Source: Metallyticus violacea (taxonomy: Eukaryota > Arthropoda > Insecta > Mantodea > Metallyticidae). Taken from it: a stretch of 64,000 nt of DNA. The stretch lies in NCBI GenBank assembly GCA_030762175.1, contig CM060834.1, positions 62,663,501 through 62,727,500 on the forward strand, in the 5' to 3' direction. The position numbers and the translations under genes are program-made. Positions 50,217 through 62,879 of this stretch are shown piece after piece (position 1 is the first letter of the stretch; every line of letters begins with the position of its first letter). The notes beneath the pieces were generated by a model. That model made no database searches. It saw only the letters and a program-made list of their open reading frames with translations, and had not been told where the DNA came from.

Positions 50217-53200
50217 GATAGCCTTAGAAAACCATAAAATGAAGAAAGTTTCTCGAAAAGAAAACATTTATTTCGACGGTTGGAAACTTCATTAGAATCA
50301 CTATTTTTCCGTTCTTATTTGAGGTAACTGGTTCTCTTTCATTTTTCTACTTTGATAGCCTTAGAAAAGCATATTATGCGGAAAGATTCTCGAAAAAAAA
50401 AATTTTTTTTCGATGTTTGGAAACTTCAAAAGAATCGCGTTTTGTTGCGTTTAAATGGAGATAACTATTTCTCCTTCATTATTCTAGTTTGATAGCCTTA
50501 GAAAACCATAAAATGAAGAAAGATTCGCAAAAAGAAAAGATTTATTTCGATGGTTGGAAACTTCATTAAAATGACTTTTTTTCCGTTCTTATTTGAGATA
50601 ACTAGTTCTCTTTCCTTTTACCACTTTGAAAGCCTTAGAAAAGCATATTCTGCGCAAAGAATCACGAAAAGAAAAAAAAGTTTTTCGAAGTTTGGATACT
50701 TCAAAGGAATCCCGTTTTGTTGCCTTTCAAATGGAGATTACTATTTCTCCTTCATTATTCTAGTTTGATAGCCTTAGAAAACCATAAAATGAAGAAAGTT
50801 ACGCGAAATGAAAACATTTATTTCGATGGTTGGAAACTTCATTAGAATCACTTTTTTTTCCGTTCTTATTTGAGATAACTGGTTCTCTTTCAATTTTCCA
50901 CTTTGATAGCCTTAGAAAAGCATATTATGCTGAAAGAATCTCGAAGAGAAAAAAATTTTTTTTTCCAAGTTTGGAAAATTATAAAGGAATGCGTTTTGTT
51001 CAGTTTAATGGAGATATCTATTTCTCCTTCATTATTCTAGTTTGATAGCCTTAGAAAACCATTAAATGAAGAAAGATTCGCAAAAAGAAAACATTTATGT
51101 CGATGGTTGGAAACTTCATTAGAATCACTTTTTTTCCGTTCTTATTTGAGATAACTGTTTCTCTTTCATTTTTCCACTTTGATAGCCTTAGAAAAGCATA
51201 TAATGCGGAAAGAATCTCGGAAGAAAATTTTTTTTTTTCGAAGTTTGGAAACTTCAAAAGAATCGCGTTTTGTTGCGTTTCAAATGGAGATAACTATTTC
51301 TCCTATTTTATTCTAGTTTGATAGCCTTAGAAAACCATAAAATGAAGAAAGATTCGCGAAAAGAAAACATTTATTTCGATGGTTGGAAACTTCATTAGAA
51401 TCACTTTTTTTCCGTTCTTATTTGAGATAACTGGTTCTCTTTCATTTTTCCACTTCGATAGCTTTAGAAAAGCTTATTATGCGGAAAGAATCTCCGAAAG
51501 AAAAAAAAATTTTTTTCGAAGTTTGGAATCTTTACAAGAATCGCGTTTTGTTGCGTTTCAAATGGAGATAACTACTTCTCCTTCATTATTCTAGTTTGAT
51601 AGCCTTAGAAAACCATAAAATGAAGAAAGATTCGCGAAAAGAAAAGACTTATTTCTGTTGTTGGAAACTTCATTAGAATCACTTTTTTTCCGTTCTTATA
51701 TGAGATAACTGGTTATCTTTCATTTTTCTTCTTTGATAGCCTTAGAAAAGCATATTATGCCGAAAGAATCTCGAAAAGAAAATAATTTTTTTTCGAAGTT
51801 TGGAAACTTCAAAGGAATCGCTTTTTGTTGCGGTTCAAATGGAGATAACTATTTCTCCTTCATTATTCTAGTTTGATAGCCTTAGAAAACCATAAAATTA
51901 AGAAAAGATCGGGAAAAGAAAACATTTATTTCGATGGTTTGAAACTTCATTAGAATCACTTTTTTCCGTTCTTACGTGAGTTAACTGGTTATCTTTCATT
52001 TTTCTTCTTTGATAGCTTTAGAAAAGCATATTATGCGGAAAGAATCTCGAAAGGAAAACATTTTTTTTTTGAAGTTTGGAAACTTCATAAGAAACGCGTT
52101 TTGTTGCGTTTCAAATAGAGATAACTATTTCTCCTTCATTATTCTAGTTTGATAGCCTTAGAAAACCATAAAATGAATAAAGATTCGCGGAAAGAAAACA
52201 TTTATTTCCATGGTTGGAAACTTCATTATAATCAATTTTTTTCCGTTCTTATTTGAGATAACTGGTTCTCTTTCATTTTTCTACTTTGATAGCTTTAGAA
52301 AAGCATATTCTGCGCAAAGAATCTCGAAAAGAAAAAACATTTTTTTTTCGTAGTTCGGTAACTTCAAAGGAATCCCGTTTTGTTGCGTTTCAAATGGAGA
52401 TAACTATTTCTCCTTCATTATTCTAGTTTGATAGCCTTAGAAAACCATAAAATGAAGAAAGATTCACGAAAAGAAAATCATTATTTCGATGGTTGGAAAC
52501 TTCATTAGAATCATTTTTTTCCGTTCATATTTGAGATAACTGGTTCTCTTTCCTTTTTCCACTTTGATAGCCTTAGAAAAACATATATGCTGAAATTATC
52601 TCCGAAAGAAAAAAATTTTTTTCGAAGTTTGGAATCTTCAAAAGAATAGCGTTTTTTTGCGATTCAAATGGAGATAACTATTTCTCCTTCATTTTTCTAG
52701 TTTGTTAGCCTTAGAAAACCATAAAATGAAGAAAGTTTCTCGAAAAGAAAACATTTATTTCGACGGTTGGAAACTTCATTAGAATCACTTTTTTTCCGTT
52801 CTTATTTGAGATAACTGGTTCTCTTTCATTTTTCTACTTTGATAGCCTTAGAAACAAATATTATGCGGAAAGATTCTCGATAAAAAAATTTTTTTTTTCG
52901 AAGTTTGGTAACTTCAAAAGAATCGCGTTTTGTTGCGTTTAAATGGAGATAACTATTTCTCCTTCATTATTCTAGTTTGATAGCCTTAGAAAACCATAAA
53001 ATGAGGAAAGTTTCGCGAAAAGAAAACATTTATTTCAATGGTTGGAAACTTCATTAGAATCACGTTTTTTGCGTTCTTATTTGAGATAACTGGTTCTCTT
53101 TCATTTTCCTTCTTTGATAGCCTAAGAAAAACATATTATGCGGAAAGAATCTCGAAAAGAAACAATTTTTTTTCGAAGTTGAATACTTAAAAAGAATCGC

Positions 53201-56200
53201 GTTTTGTTGCGTTTCAAATGGAGATAAATATTTCTCCTTCTTTATTCTAGTTTGATAGTCTTAGAAAACCATAAAATGAAGAAAGATTCGCGAAAAGAAA
53301 ACATTTATTTCGATGGTTGGAAACTTTTATATAATCACTTTTCTTCCGTTCTTATTAAGGATAAGTGTTTCTCTTTCATTTTTCTACTTTATAGCCTTAG
53401 AAAATCATATTATGCGGAAAGAATCTCGGAAAGAAAAAAATTTTTTTCGAAGTTTGGAAACTTCAAAAGAATCTAGTTTTGTTGCGTTTCAAATGGAGAT
53501 AACTATTTCTCCTTCATTATTCTAGTTTGATAGCCTTAGAAAACCATAAAATGAAGAAAGTTTCGCTAAAAGAGAACATTTTTTTCGACGGTAGAAAATT
53601 CATTAGAATCACTTTTTTCAGTTCTAATTTGAAATAACTGGTTCTCTTTCATTTTTTTACTTTGATAGCCTTAGAAAAGCATACTATGCGGAAAGAATCT
53701 CGGAAAGAAAAATTATTTTTCTCCAAGTTTGGAAACTTCAAAAGATTCTGGGTTTGTTGCGTTTCAAATGGAGATAAATATTTCTCCTTCATTATTCTAG
53801 TTTGATAGCCTTAGAAAACCATAAAATGAAGAAAGTTTCGCAAAAAGAAAACATTTTTTTCGACGGTTGGAAATTTCATTAGAATCACTTTTTTCAGTTC
53901 TTATTTTAATTAACTGGTTCTCTTTTATTTTCCTTCTTTGATAGCCTTAGAGAAGCATATTATGCGGAAAGAATCTCGAAAAGAAAAAAAATTTTTTTCG
54001 AAGTTTGAAAACTTAAAACGAATCGCGTTTTGTTGCGTTTCAAATGGAGATAACTATTTCTCCTTCTTTATTGTAGTTTGATAGCCTTAGAAAACCATAA
54101 AATGAAGAAAGATTCGCAAAAAGAAAACATTTGTTTCGATGGTTGGAAACTTCATTAGAATCAATTTTTTTTCCGTTCTTATTTGAGATAACTGGTTCTC
54201 TTTCTTTTTTCCACTTTGATTGCCTTAGAAAAGCATATTATGCGGAAAGTATCTCGAAGAGAAAAAAATTTTTTTTCCAAGTTTGGAAACTTCAAAAGAA
54301 TTGCGGTTTGTTGCGTTTCATTTGGAGATAACTATTTCCCCTTTTTTATTCTGGTTTGATAGCCTTAGATAACCATAAAATGAAGAAAGATTCGCGAAAA
54401 GAAAACATTTATTTCGACGGTTGGAAACTTCATTAAAATCACTATTTTTCCGTTCTTATTTGAGATAACTGGTTCTCTTTCATTTTCCTTCTTTGATAGC
54501 CTTAGAAAAGCATATTATGCGAAAAGAATCTGGGAAAGAAAAAAATTTTTTTTCGAAGTTTGGAAACTTCAAAAGATTTGCGTTTTGTTGCGTTTCAAAT
54601 GGAGATAACTATTTCTCCTTCATTATTCTAATTTGATAGCCTTAGAAAACCAAAAATGAAGCAAGTTTCGCGAAAAGAAAACAATTATTTCGATGGTTGG
54701 AAACTCCATTAGAATCACTTTTTTTCCGTTCTTATTTGAGATAACTGGTTCTCTTTCATTTTCCTTCTTTGATAGCCTTAGAAAAGCATATTATGCGGAA
54801 AGAATCTCGAAAAGAAAAATTTTTTTTTCGAAGTTTAAAAACTTCAAAAGGAACCCGTTTTGTGGCGTTTCAAATGGAGATAACTATTTCTCCTTCTTTA
54901 TTCTGGTTTGATAGCCTTAGAAAACCATAAAATGAAGAAAGATTCGGGAAAAGAAAACATTTCGATGGCTGGAAACTTCATTAGAATCACTTTTTTCCGT
55001 TCTTATTTGAGATAACTGGTTCTTTTTCATTTTTCATCTTTGATAGCCTTAGAAAAACATATGCGGAAAGAATCTCGAAAGGAAAATTTTTTTTTTTCGA
55101 AGTTTGGAAACTTCAAAAGAATCGCGTTTTGTTGCGTTTCAAATGGAGATAACTATTTCTCCTTCATTATTCTAGTTTGATAGCCTTAGAAAACTATAAA
55201 ATGAAGGAAGTTTCGCGAAAAGAAAACCTTTTTTTCGACGGTTGGATACTTCATTAGAATCACTTTTTTCCGTTCTTATTTGGGATAACTGGTTCTCTTT
55301 CATTTTCCTTCTTTGATAGCCTTAAAAAAGCGTATTATGCGGAAAGAATCTTGGAAAGAAAAAAAATTTTTTTTGAAATTTGGACACTTCAAACGAATCG
55401 CGTTTTGTTGCGTTTCAAATGGAGATAACTATTTCTCCTTCATTATTCTAGTTTGATAGCCTTAGAAAACCATAAAATGAAGAAAGATTCGCGGAAAGAA
55501 AACATTTATTTCCATGGTTGGAAACTTCATTATAATCAATATTTTTCCGTTCTTATTTCAGATAACTGGTTCTCTTTCATTTTTCAACTTTAATAGCTTT
55601 AGAAAAGCACATTCTGCGCAAAGAATCTCGAAAAGAAAAAACATTTTTTTTCGTAGTTCGGTAACTTCAAAGGAATCCCGTTTTTTGCGTTTCAAATGGA
55701 GATAACTATTTCTCCATCATTATTCTAGTTTGATAGCCTTAGAAAACCATAAAATGAAGAAAGATTCGCGAAAAGAAAATCATTATTTCGATGGTTGGAA
55801 ACTTCATTAGAATCATTTTTTTCCGTTCATATTTGAGATAACTGGTTCTCTTTCCTTTTTCCACTTTGATAGCCTTAGAAAAGCATATATGCTGAAATTA
55901 CCTCCGAAAGAAAATAATTTTTTTCGAAGTTTGGAATCTTCAAAAGAATAGCGTTTTGTTGCGTTTCAAATGGAGATAACTATTTCTCCTTCATTTTTCT
56001 AGTTTGATAGCCTTAGAAAACCATAAAATGAAGAAAGTTTCTCGAAAAGAAAACATTTATTTCGACGGTTGGAAACTTCATTAGAATCACTTTTTTCCGT
56101 TCTTATTTGAGATAACTGGTTCTCTTTCATTTTTCTACTTTGATAGCCTTAGAAAAGCATATTATGCGGAAAGATTCTCGATAAAAAAATTTTTTTTTCG

Positions 56201-56865
56201 AAGTTTGGAAACTTCAAAAGAATCGCGTTTTGTTGCGTTTAAATGGAGATAACTATTTCTCCTTCATTATTCTAGTTTGATAGCCTTAGAAAACCATAAA
56301 ATGAAGAAAGATTCGCAAAAAGAAAAGATTTATTTCGATGGTTGGAAACTTCATTAAAATGACTTTTTTTCCGTTCTTATTTGAGAAAACTAGTTCTCTT
56401 TCCTTTTACCACTTTGAAAGCCTTAGAAAAGCATATTCTGCGCAAAGATTCTCGAAAAGAAAAAAATTTTTTTCGAAGTTTCGATACTTCAAAGGAATCC
56501 CGTTTTGTTGCGTTTCAAATGGAGATTACTATTTCTCCTTCATTATTCTAGTTTGATAGCCTTAGAAAACCATAAAATGAAGAAAGTTTCGCGAAATGAA
56601 AACATTTATTTCGATGGTTGGAAACTTCATTAGAATCACTTTTTTTCCCGTTCTTATTTGAGTTAACTGGATCTCTTTCAATTTTCCACTTTGATAGCCT
56701 TAGAAAAGCATATTATGCTGAAAGAATCTCGAAGAGAAAAAAAAAATTTTTTCCAAGTTTGGAAAATTATAAAGAAATGCGTTTTGTTGAGTTTAATGGA
56801 GATAACTATTTCTCCTTCCTTATTCTAGTTTGATAGCCTTAGAAAACCATAAAATGAAGAAAGAT
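50217..56865 (+). repeat. Higher-order repeat unit P3, truncated (~6.6 kb)
   Basis: This is the third copy, collinear with P2 at a shift of 15,399 bp from its first base to about 56,830. Beyond that P2 continues into a dimer beginning with ATTCGCGGAAAG, while P3 switches to one with ATTCGCAAAAAG followed by GGTTTTAAACTTCATAAG, a marker otherwise seen near 17,273. From about 55.5 kb P3 departs from P1 and P2 at several bases and resembles flank copies, for example CCGTTCTTATTTGAGATAACT near 56,097, as at about 15,920, where P1 and P2 have CCGTTTTT and AACCGG. The right edge is therefore a recombination boundary. Confidence 0.88.
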
Positions 56866-57231
56866 TCGCAAAAAGAAAACATTTATTTCGATGGTTTTAA
56901 ACTTCATAAGAATCACTTTTTTTCCGTTCTTATTTGAGATAACTGGTTCTCTTTCATTTTTCCACTTCGATAGCTTTAGAAAAGCTTATTATGCGGAAAG
57001 AATCTCCGAAAGAAAAAAAAATTTTTTTCGAAGTTTGGAATCTTTACAAGAATCGCGTTTTGTTGCGTTTCAAATGGAGATAACTACTTCTCCTTCATTA
57101 TTCTAGTTTGATAGCCTTAGAAAACCATAAAATGAAGAAAGATTCGCGAAAAGAAAAGACTTATTTCTGTTGTTGGAAACTTCATTAGAATCACTTTTTT
57201 TCCGTTCTTATATGAGATAACTGGTTATCTT
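56866..57231 (+). repeat. Right-flank fragment matching P3 ~51,354-51,720
   Basis: A dimer and a third, collinear at a shift of 5,512 bp (CACTTCGATAGC, GAATCTTTACAAG, GACTTATTTCTGTTGTTGG). The first A half carries GGTTTTAAACTTCATAAG instead of GGTTGGAAACTTCATTAG, so a second source contributed to its start. Confidence 0.82.
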
Positions 57232-57234
57232 TCT
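57228..57234 (+). other. Recombination junction in a hybrid A monomer
   Basis: Upstream the A half reads TATATGAGATAACTGGTTA as at about 51,697. From TCTTTCTTTTTTCCACTTTG onwards it reads as at about 54,203. The two sources lie in different dimers of P3 but share the bases at the join, giving a hybrid monomer of normal length. Confidence 0.82.
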
Positions 57235-58035
57235 TTTTTCCACTTTGATTGCCTTAGAAAAGCATATTATGCGGAAAGTATCTCGAAGAGAAAAAATTTT
57301 TTTTTCCAAGTTTGGAAACTTCAAAAGAATCGCGGTTTGTTGCGTTTCAAATGGAGATAACTATTTCCCCTTTTTTATTCTGGTTTGATAGCCTTAGATA
57401 ACCATAAAATGAAGAAAGATTCGCGAAAAGAAAACATTTATTTCGACGGTTGGAAACTTCATTAAAATCACTATTTTTCCGTTCTTATTTGAGATAACTG
57501 GTTCTCTTTCATTTTCCTTCTTTGATAGCCTTAGAAAAGCATATTATGCGAAAAGAATCTGGGAAAGAAAAAAATTTTTTTTCGAAGTTTGGAAACTTCA
57601 AAAGATTTGCGTTTTGTTGCGTTTCAAATGGAGATAACTATTTCTCCTTCATTATTCTAATTTGATAGCCTTAGAAAACCAAAAATGAAGCAAGTTTCGC
57701 GAAAAGAAAACAATTATTTCGATGGTTGGAAACTCCATTAGAATCACTTTTTTTCCGTTCTTATTTGAGATAACTGGTTCTCTTTCATTTTCCTTCTTTG
57801 ATAGCCTTAGAAAAGCATATTATGCGGAAAGAATCTCGAAAAGAAAATTTTTTTTTTCGAAGTTTAAAAACTTCAAAAGGAACCCGTTTTGTGGCGTTTC
57901 AAATGGAGATAACTATTTCTCCTTCTTTATTCTGGTTTGATAGCCTTAGAAAACCATAAAATGAAGAAAGATTCGGGAAAAGAAAACATTTCGATGGCTG
58001 GAAACTTCATTAGAATCACTTTTTTCCGTTCTTAT
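57232..58035 (+). repeat. Right-flank block matching P3 ~54,203-55,006
   Basis: It is collinear at a shift of 3,029 bp, with TTTGATTGCC, AGATAACC, GCGAAAAGAATCTGGG and GGAACCCGTTTTGTGGCG as markers. It repeats sequence that lies only 3 kb upstream, so the end of P3 has been partly redoubled. Confidence 0.85.
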
Positions 58036-59368
58036 TTGGGATAACTGGTTCTCTTTCATTTTTCTACTTTAATAGCTTTAGAAAAGCACATTCTGCGCAA
58101 AGAATCTCGAAAAGAAAAAACATTTTTTTTCGTAGTTCGGTAACTTCAAAGGAATCCCGTTTTTTGCGTTTCAAATGGAGATAACTATTTCTCCATCATT
58201 ATTCTAGTTTGATAGCCTTAGAAAACCATAAAATGAAGAAAGATTCGCGAAAAGAAAATCATTATTTCGATGGTTGGAAACTTCATTAGAATCATTTTTT
58301 TCCGTTCATATTTGAGATAACTGGTTCTCTTTCCTTTTTCCACTTTGATAGCCTTAGAAAAGCATATATGCTGAAATTATCTCCGAAAGAAAATAATTTT
58401 TTTCGAAGTTTGGAATCTTCAAAGGAATAGCGTTTTGTTGCGTTTCAAATGGAGATAACTATTTCTCCTTCATTTTTCTAGTTTGATAGCCTTAGAAAAC
58501 CATAAAATGAAGAAAGTTTCTCGAAGAGAAAACATTTATTTCGACGGTTGGAAACTTCATTACAATCACTTTTTTCCGTTTTTATTTGAGATAACTGGTT
58601 CTCTTTCATTTTTCTACTTTGATAGCCTTAGAAAAGCATATTATGCGGAAAGATTCTCGATAAAAAATTTTTTTTTTCGAAGTTTGGAAACTTCAAAAGA
58701 ATCGCGTTTTGTTGCGTTTAAATGGAGATAACTATTTCTCCTTCATTATTCTAGTTTGATAGCCTTAGAAAACCATAAAATGAAGAAAGATTCGCAAAAA
58801 GAAAAGATTTATTTCGATGGTTGGAAACTTCATTAAAATGACTTTTTTTCCGTTCTTATTTGAGAAAACTAGTTCTCTTTCCTTTTACCACTTTGAAAGC
58901 CTTAGAAAAGCATATTCTGCGCAAAGATTCTCGAAAAGAAAAAAATTTTTTTCGAAGTTTCGATACTTCAAAGGAATCCCGTTTTGTTGCGTTTCAAATG
59001 GAGATTACTATTTCTCCTTCATTATTCTAGTTTGATAGCCTTAGAAAACCATAAAATGAAGAAAGTTTCGCGAAATGAAAACATTTATTTCGATGGTCGG
59101 AAACTTCATTAGAATCACTTTTTTTCCCGTTCTTATTTGAGTTAACTGGTTCTCTTTCAATTTTCCACTTTGATAGCCTTAGAAAATCATATTATGCTGA
59201 AAGAATCTCGAAGAGAAAAAAAAAATTTTTTCCAAGTTTGGAAAATTATAAAGAAATGCGTTTTGTTAAGTTTAATGGAGATAACTATTTCTCCTTCCTT
59301 ATTCTAGTTTGATAGCCTTAGAAAACCATAAAATGAAGAAAGATTCGCGGAAAGAAAACATTTATTTC
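58036..59368 (+). repeat. Right-flank block matching P3 ~55,560-56,840, two dimers skipped
   Basis: The shift relative to P3 drops from 3,029 to 2,479 bp at about 58,035-58,065, a loss of 550 bp. The joining A half combines TTATTTGGGATAAC (type at about 55,285) with TCTACTTTAATAGC (type at about 55,580), so two exchanges or a three-way mosaic are implied. It then runs through the GAGAAAACTAG and GGAAAATTATAAAG dimers into the 2.72-kb block. Confidence 0.82.
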
Positions 59369-62086
59369 CATAGTTGGAAACTTCATTATAATCACTTTTT
59401 TTCCGTTCTTATTTACGATAACCGGTTCTCTTTCATTTTTCTACTTTGATAGCCTTAGAAAAGCATATCATGCGGAAAGATTCTCGAAAAAAAATTTTTT
59501 TTTCGATGTTTGGAAACTTCAAAAGAATCGCGTTTTGTTGCGTTTAAATGGAGATAACTATTTCTCCTTCATTATTCTAGTTTGATAGCCTTAGAAAACC
59601 ATAAAATGAAGAAAGATTCGCAAAAAGAAAAAAGATTTATTTCGATGGTTGGAAACTTCATTAAAATGACTTTTTTTCCGTTCTTATTTGAGATAACTAG
59701 TTCTCTTTCCTTTTACCACTTTGAAAGCATTAGAAAAGCATATTCTGCGCAAAGAATCTCGAAAAGAAAAAAAAATTTCGAAGTTTGGATACTTCAAAGG
59801 AATCCCGTTTTGTTGCGTTTCAAATGGAGATTACTATTTCTCCTTCATTATTCTAGTTTGATAGCCTTAGAAAACCATAAAATGAAGAAATTTTCGCGAA
59901 AAGAAAACATTTATTTCGATGGTTGGAAACTTCATTAGAATCACCTTTTTTTCCGTTCGTATTTGAGATAACTGGTTCTCTTTCAATTTTCCACTTTGAT
60001 AGCCTTAGAAAAGCATATTATGCTGAAAGAATCTCGAAAAGAAAATTTTTTTTTTTCGAAGTTTGGAAACTTCAAAGAATCGCGTTTTTTTGCGTTTCAA
60101 ATGGAGATAACTATTTTTCCTTCATTATTCTAGTTTGATAGCCTTAGAAAACCATAAAATGAAGAAAGATTCGCAAAAAGAAAACATTTATTTCGATGGT
60201 TGGAAACTTCATTAGAATCACTTTTTTTCCGTTCTTATTTGAGATAACTGTTTCTCTTTCCTTTTTCCACTTTGATAGCCTTAGAAAAGCATATTATGCG
60301 GAAAGAATCTCGAAAAGAAAAAATTTTTTTTGAAGTTAGGAAACTTGAAAAGAATCGCGTTTTGTTACGTTTCAAGTGGAGATAACTATTTCTCCTTGAT
60401 TATTCTAGTTTGATAGCCTTAGTAATCCATAAAATGAAGAAAGATTCGCGAAAAGAAAGCATTTATTTCGATGGTTGGAAACTTCATTAGAATCACATTT
60501 TTCCGTTTTTATTTGAGATAACTGGTTCTCTTTCATTATTCTACTTTGATAGCTTTAGTAAACCATATTCTGCGCTAAGATTCTCGATAAGAAAAATTTT
60601 TTTTTCGAAGTTTGGTTACTTCAAAAGAATCGCGTTTTGTTGCGTATCAAATGGAGATAACTATTTCCCCTTTATTATTCTAGTTTGATAGCCTTAGAAA
60701 ACCATAAAATGAAGAAAGATTCGTGAAAAGAAAACATTTAAATCGATGTTTGGAAACTCCATTAGAATCACTTTTTTCCGTTCTTATTTGGGATAACTGG
60801 TTCTCTTTCATTTTTCCTCTTTGATAGCGTAAGAAAAGCATATTATGCGGAAAGAATCTCGAAAAGAAAAAAAATTTTTGTTGTAGTTTCGAAACTTATA
60901 TAGAATCGCGTTTTGTTGAGTTTGATGGAGATAACTATTTCTCCTTCATTATTCTAGTTTGATAGCCTTAGAAAACCATAAAATGAAGAAAGATTCGCGA
61001 AAAGAAAACAGTTATTTCGATGGTTGGAAACTTCATTAGAATCACTTTTTTTCGGTTCTTATTTTAGATAACTGGTTCTCTTTCCTTTTTCCACATGGAT
61101 AGACTTATAAAAGCATATTATGCGGAAAGAATCTCCGAAAGAAATCGCGTTTTGTTGAGTTTGATGGAGATAACTATTTCTCCTTCATTATTCTAGTTTG
61201 ATAGCCTTAGAAGACCATAAAATGAAGAAAGATTCGCAAAAAGAAAACAGTTATTTCGATTTTTGGAAACTTCATTAGAATCACTTTTTTTCCGTTCTTC
61301 TTTGAGATAACTGGTTCTCTATCATTTTTCTCTTTTGATAGCTTTAGAAAAGCATATTCTGCGCAAAGAATCTCGAAAAGAAAAAAAAATTTTTTCGTAG
61401 TTTGGTAACTTCAAAAGAATCGCGGTTTGTTGCGTTTCAAATGGAGATAACTATTTCTCCTTCATTATTATAGTTTGATCGCCTCAGGAATCCATAAAAT
61501 CAAGAAAGGTTCGCGAAAAGAAAGCATTTATTTCGATGGTTGGAAACTTCATTAGAATCACTTTTTTTCCGTTCTTATTTGAGATAACTGGTTCTCTTTC
61601 ATTTCTCTACTTTGATAGCCTTATAAAAGCATATTATGCGGAAAGAATCTCGAAAAGAAAATGTTTTTTTTCGAAGTTTGGAAACTTCAAAAGAATCGCG
61701 TTTTTTTGCGTTTCAAATGGGGTAAACCATTTCTCCTTCATTATTCTAATTTGATAGCCTTAGAAAACCATAAAATGAACAAAGATTTGCGAAAAGAAAA
61801 GATTTATTTCGATTGTTGGAAACTTCATTAGAATGACTTTTTTTCCGTTCTTATTTGAGATAACTGGTTCTCTTTCATTTTTCCACTTTGGTAGCCTTAG
61901 AAAAGCATATTATGCGGAAAGAATCTCGGAAAGAAATTTTTTTTTTTCGAATTTTGGAAACTTTAAAAGAATCGCGTTTTGTAGCGTTTCAAATGGAGAT
62001 AACTATTTCTCCTTCATTATTCTAGTTTGATAGCTTTAGAAACCCATAAACTGAAGAAATATTCGCGAAGAGAAAACATTTATTTC
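59369..62086 (+). repeat. Single right-flank copy of the 2.72-kb block
   Basis: This block of 2,718 bp matches 3,336-6,054 and 6,055-8,772 dimer for dimer, including the shortened dimer (60,961-61,199) and the AAACCCATAAACTG ending. Here it is single-copy and runs straight on into the sequence that follows the second left copy (8,773 onwards equals 62,087 onwards). This shows the unduplicated arrangement and identifies the left pair as a tandem duplication. A difference is ATTCGTGAAAAG near 60,718 where the left copies have ATTCGCGAAAAG. Confidence 0.92.
60961..61199 (+). repeat. Short 239-bp dimer in right flank (copy 6)
   Basis: It matches the left-flank version, with CCACATGGATAGACTTATAAAAG, within the single right-hand copy of the 2.72-kb block. 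Confidence 0.92.
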
Positions 62087-62300
62087 GATGGTTGGAAACT
62101 TCATTAGAATCACTTTTTTTCCGTTCTTATATGAGATAACTGGAAATTTTTCATTTTTCTTCTTTGATAGCCTTAGAAAAGCATATTATGCGGAAAGAAT
62201 CTCGAAAAGAAAAATTTTTTTTCTCGAAGTTTGGAAATTTCAAAAGAATCGCGTTTTGTTGCGTTTCAAATGGAGATAACTATTTCTCCTTCATTATTCT

Positions 62301-62838
62301 ATTTTGATAGCCTTAGAAAACCATAAAATGAAGAAAGTTTCGCCAAAAGGAAACATTTATTTCGATAGATGGAAACTTCATTAGAATCACTTTTTATTCG
62401 TTCTTATTTGAGATAATTGGTTCTCTTTCATTTTTCTTCTTTGATAGCCTTTTAAAAGCATATTATGCGGAAAGAATCTCGAAAAGAAAAAAATTTTTTT
62501 CGAAGTTTGGAAACTTCAAAGGAATCGCAATTTGTTGCGTTTCAAATGGAGATAACTATTTCTCCTTCATTATTCTAGTTTGATAGCCTTAGAAAACCAT
62601 AAAATTAAGAAAGATTCGCGAAAAGGAAAGATTTATTTCCATTGTTGGAAACTTCATTAGAATGACTTTTTTTCCGTTCTTATTTGAGATAAATGGTTCT
62701 CTTTCCACTTTCCACTTTGATAGCCTTAGAAAAGCATATTATGCTAAAAGCATCTCCGAAAGAATAGAAAACAATTTCGAAATTTGGAATCTTCAAAAGA
62801 ATCGCGTTTTGTTGCGTTTCAAATGGAGATAACTATTT
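62301..62838 (+). repeat. ~0.54-kb duplicated block, copy 3 (right flank)
   Basis: It follows 8,988-9,525 base for base with few differences at a shift of about 53,313. The context is also shared on both sides (62,087-62,980 equals 8,773-9,670), so it belongs to the same ancestral flank arrangement. Confidence 0.85.
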
Positions 62839-62879
62839 CTCCTTCTTTATTCTGGTTTGATAGCCTTAGAAAACCATAA

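Noticed and set aside
33..62279. Dozens of short plus-strand ORFs of 60-118 codons with similar products (F-P-F-L-F-E-I-T-G-S-L-S-F and related).
   Set aside because: They recur at the dimer period, arise because one frame of the repeat is open for about 200 bases, overlap one another in two frames, end wherever homopolymer length shifts the frame, and show composition dictated by the AT-rich repeat. There is no sign of codon selection, promoter or domain.
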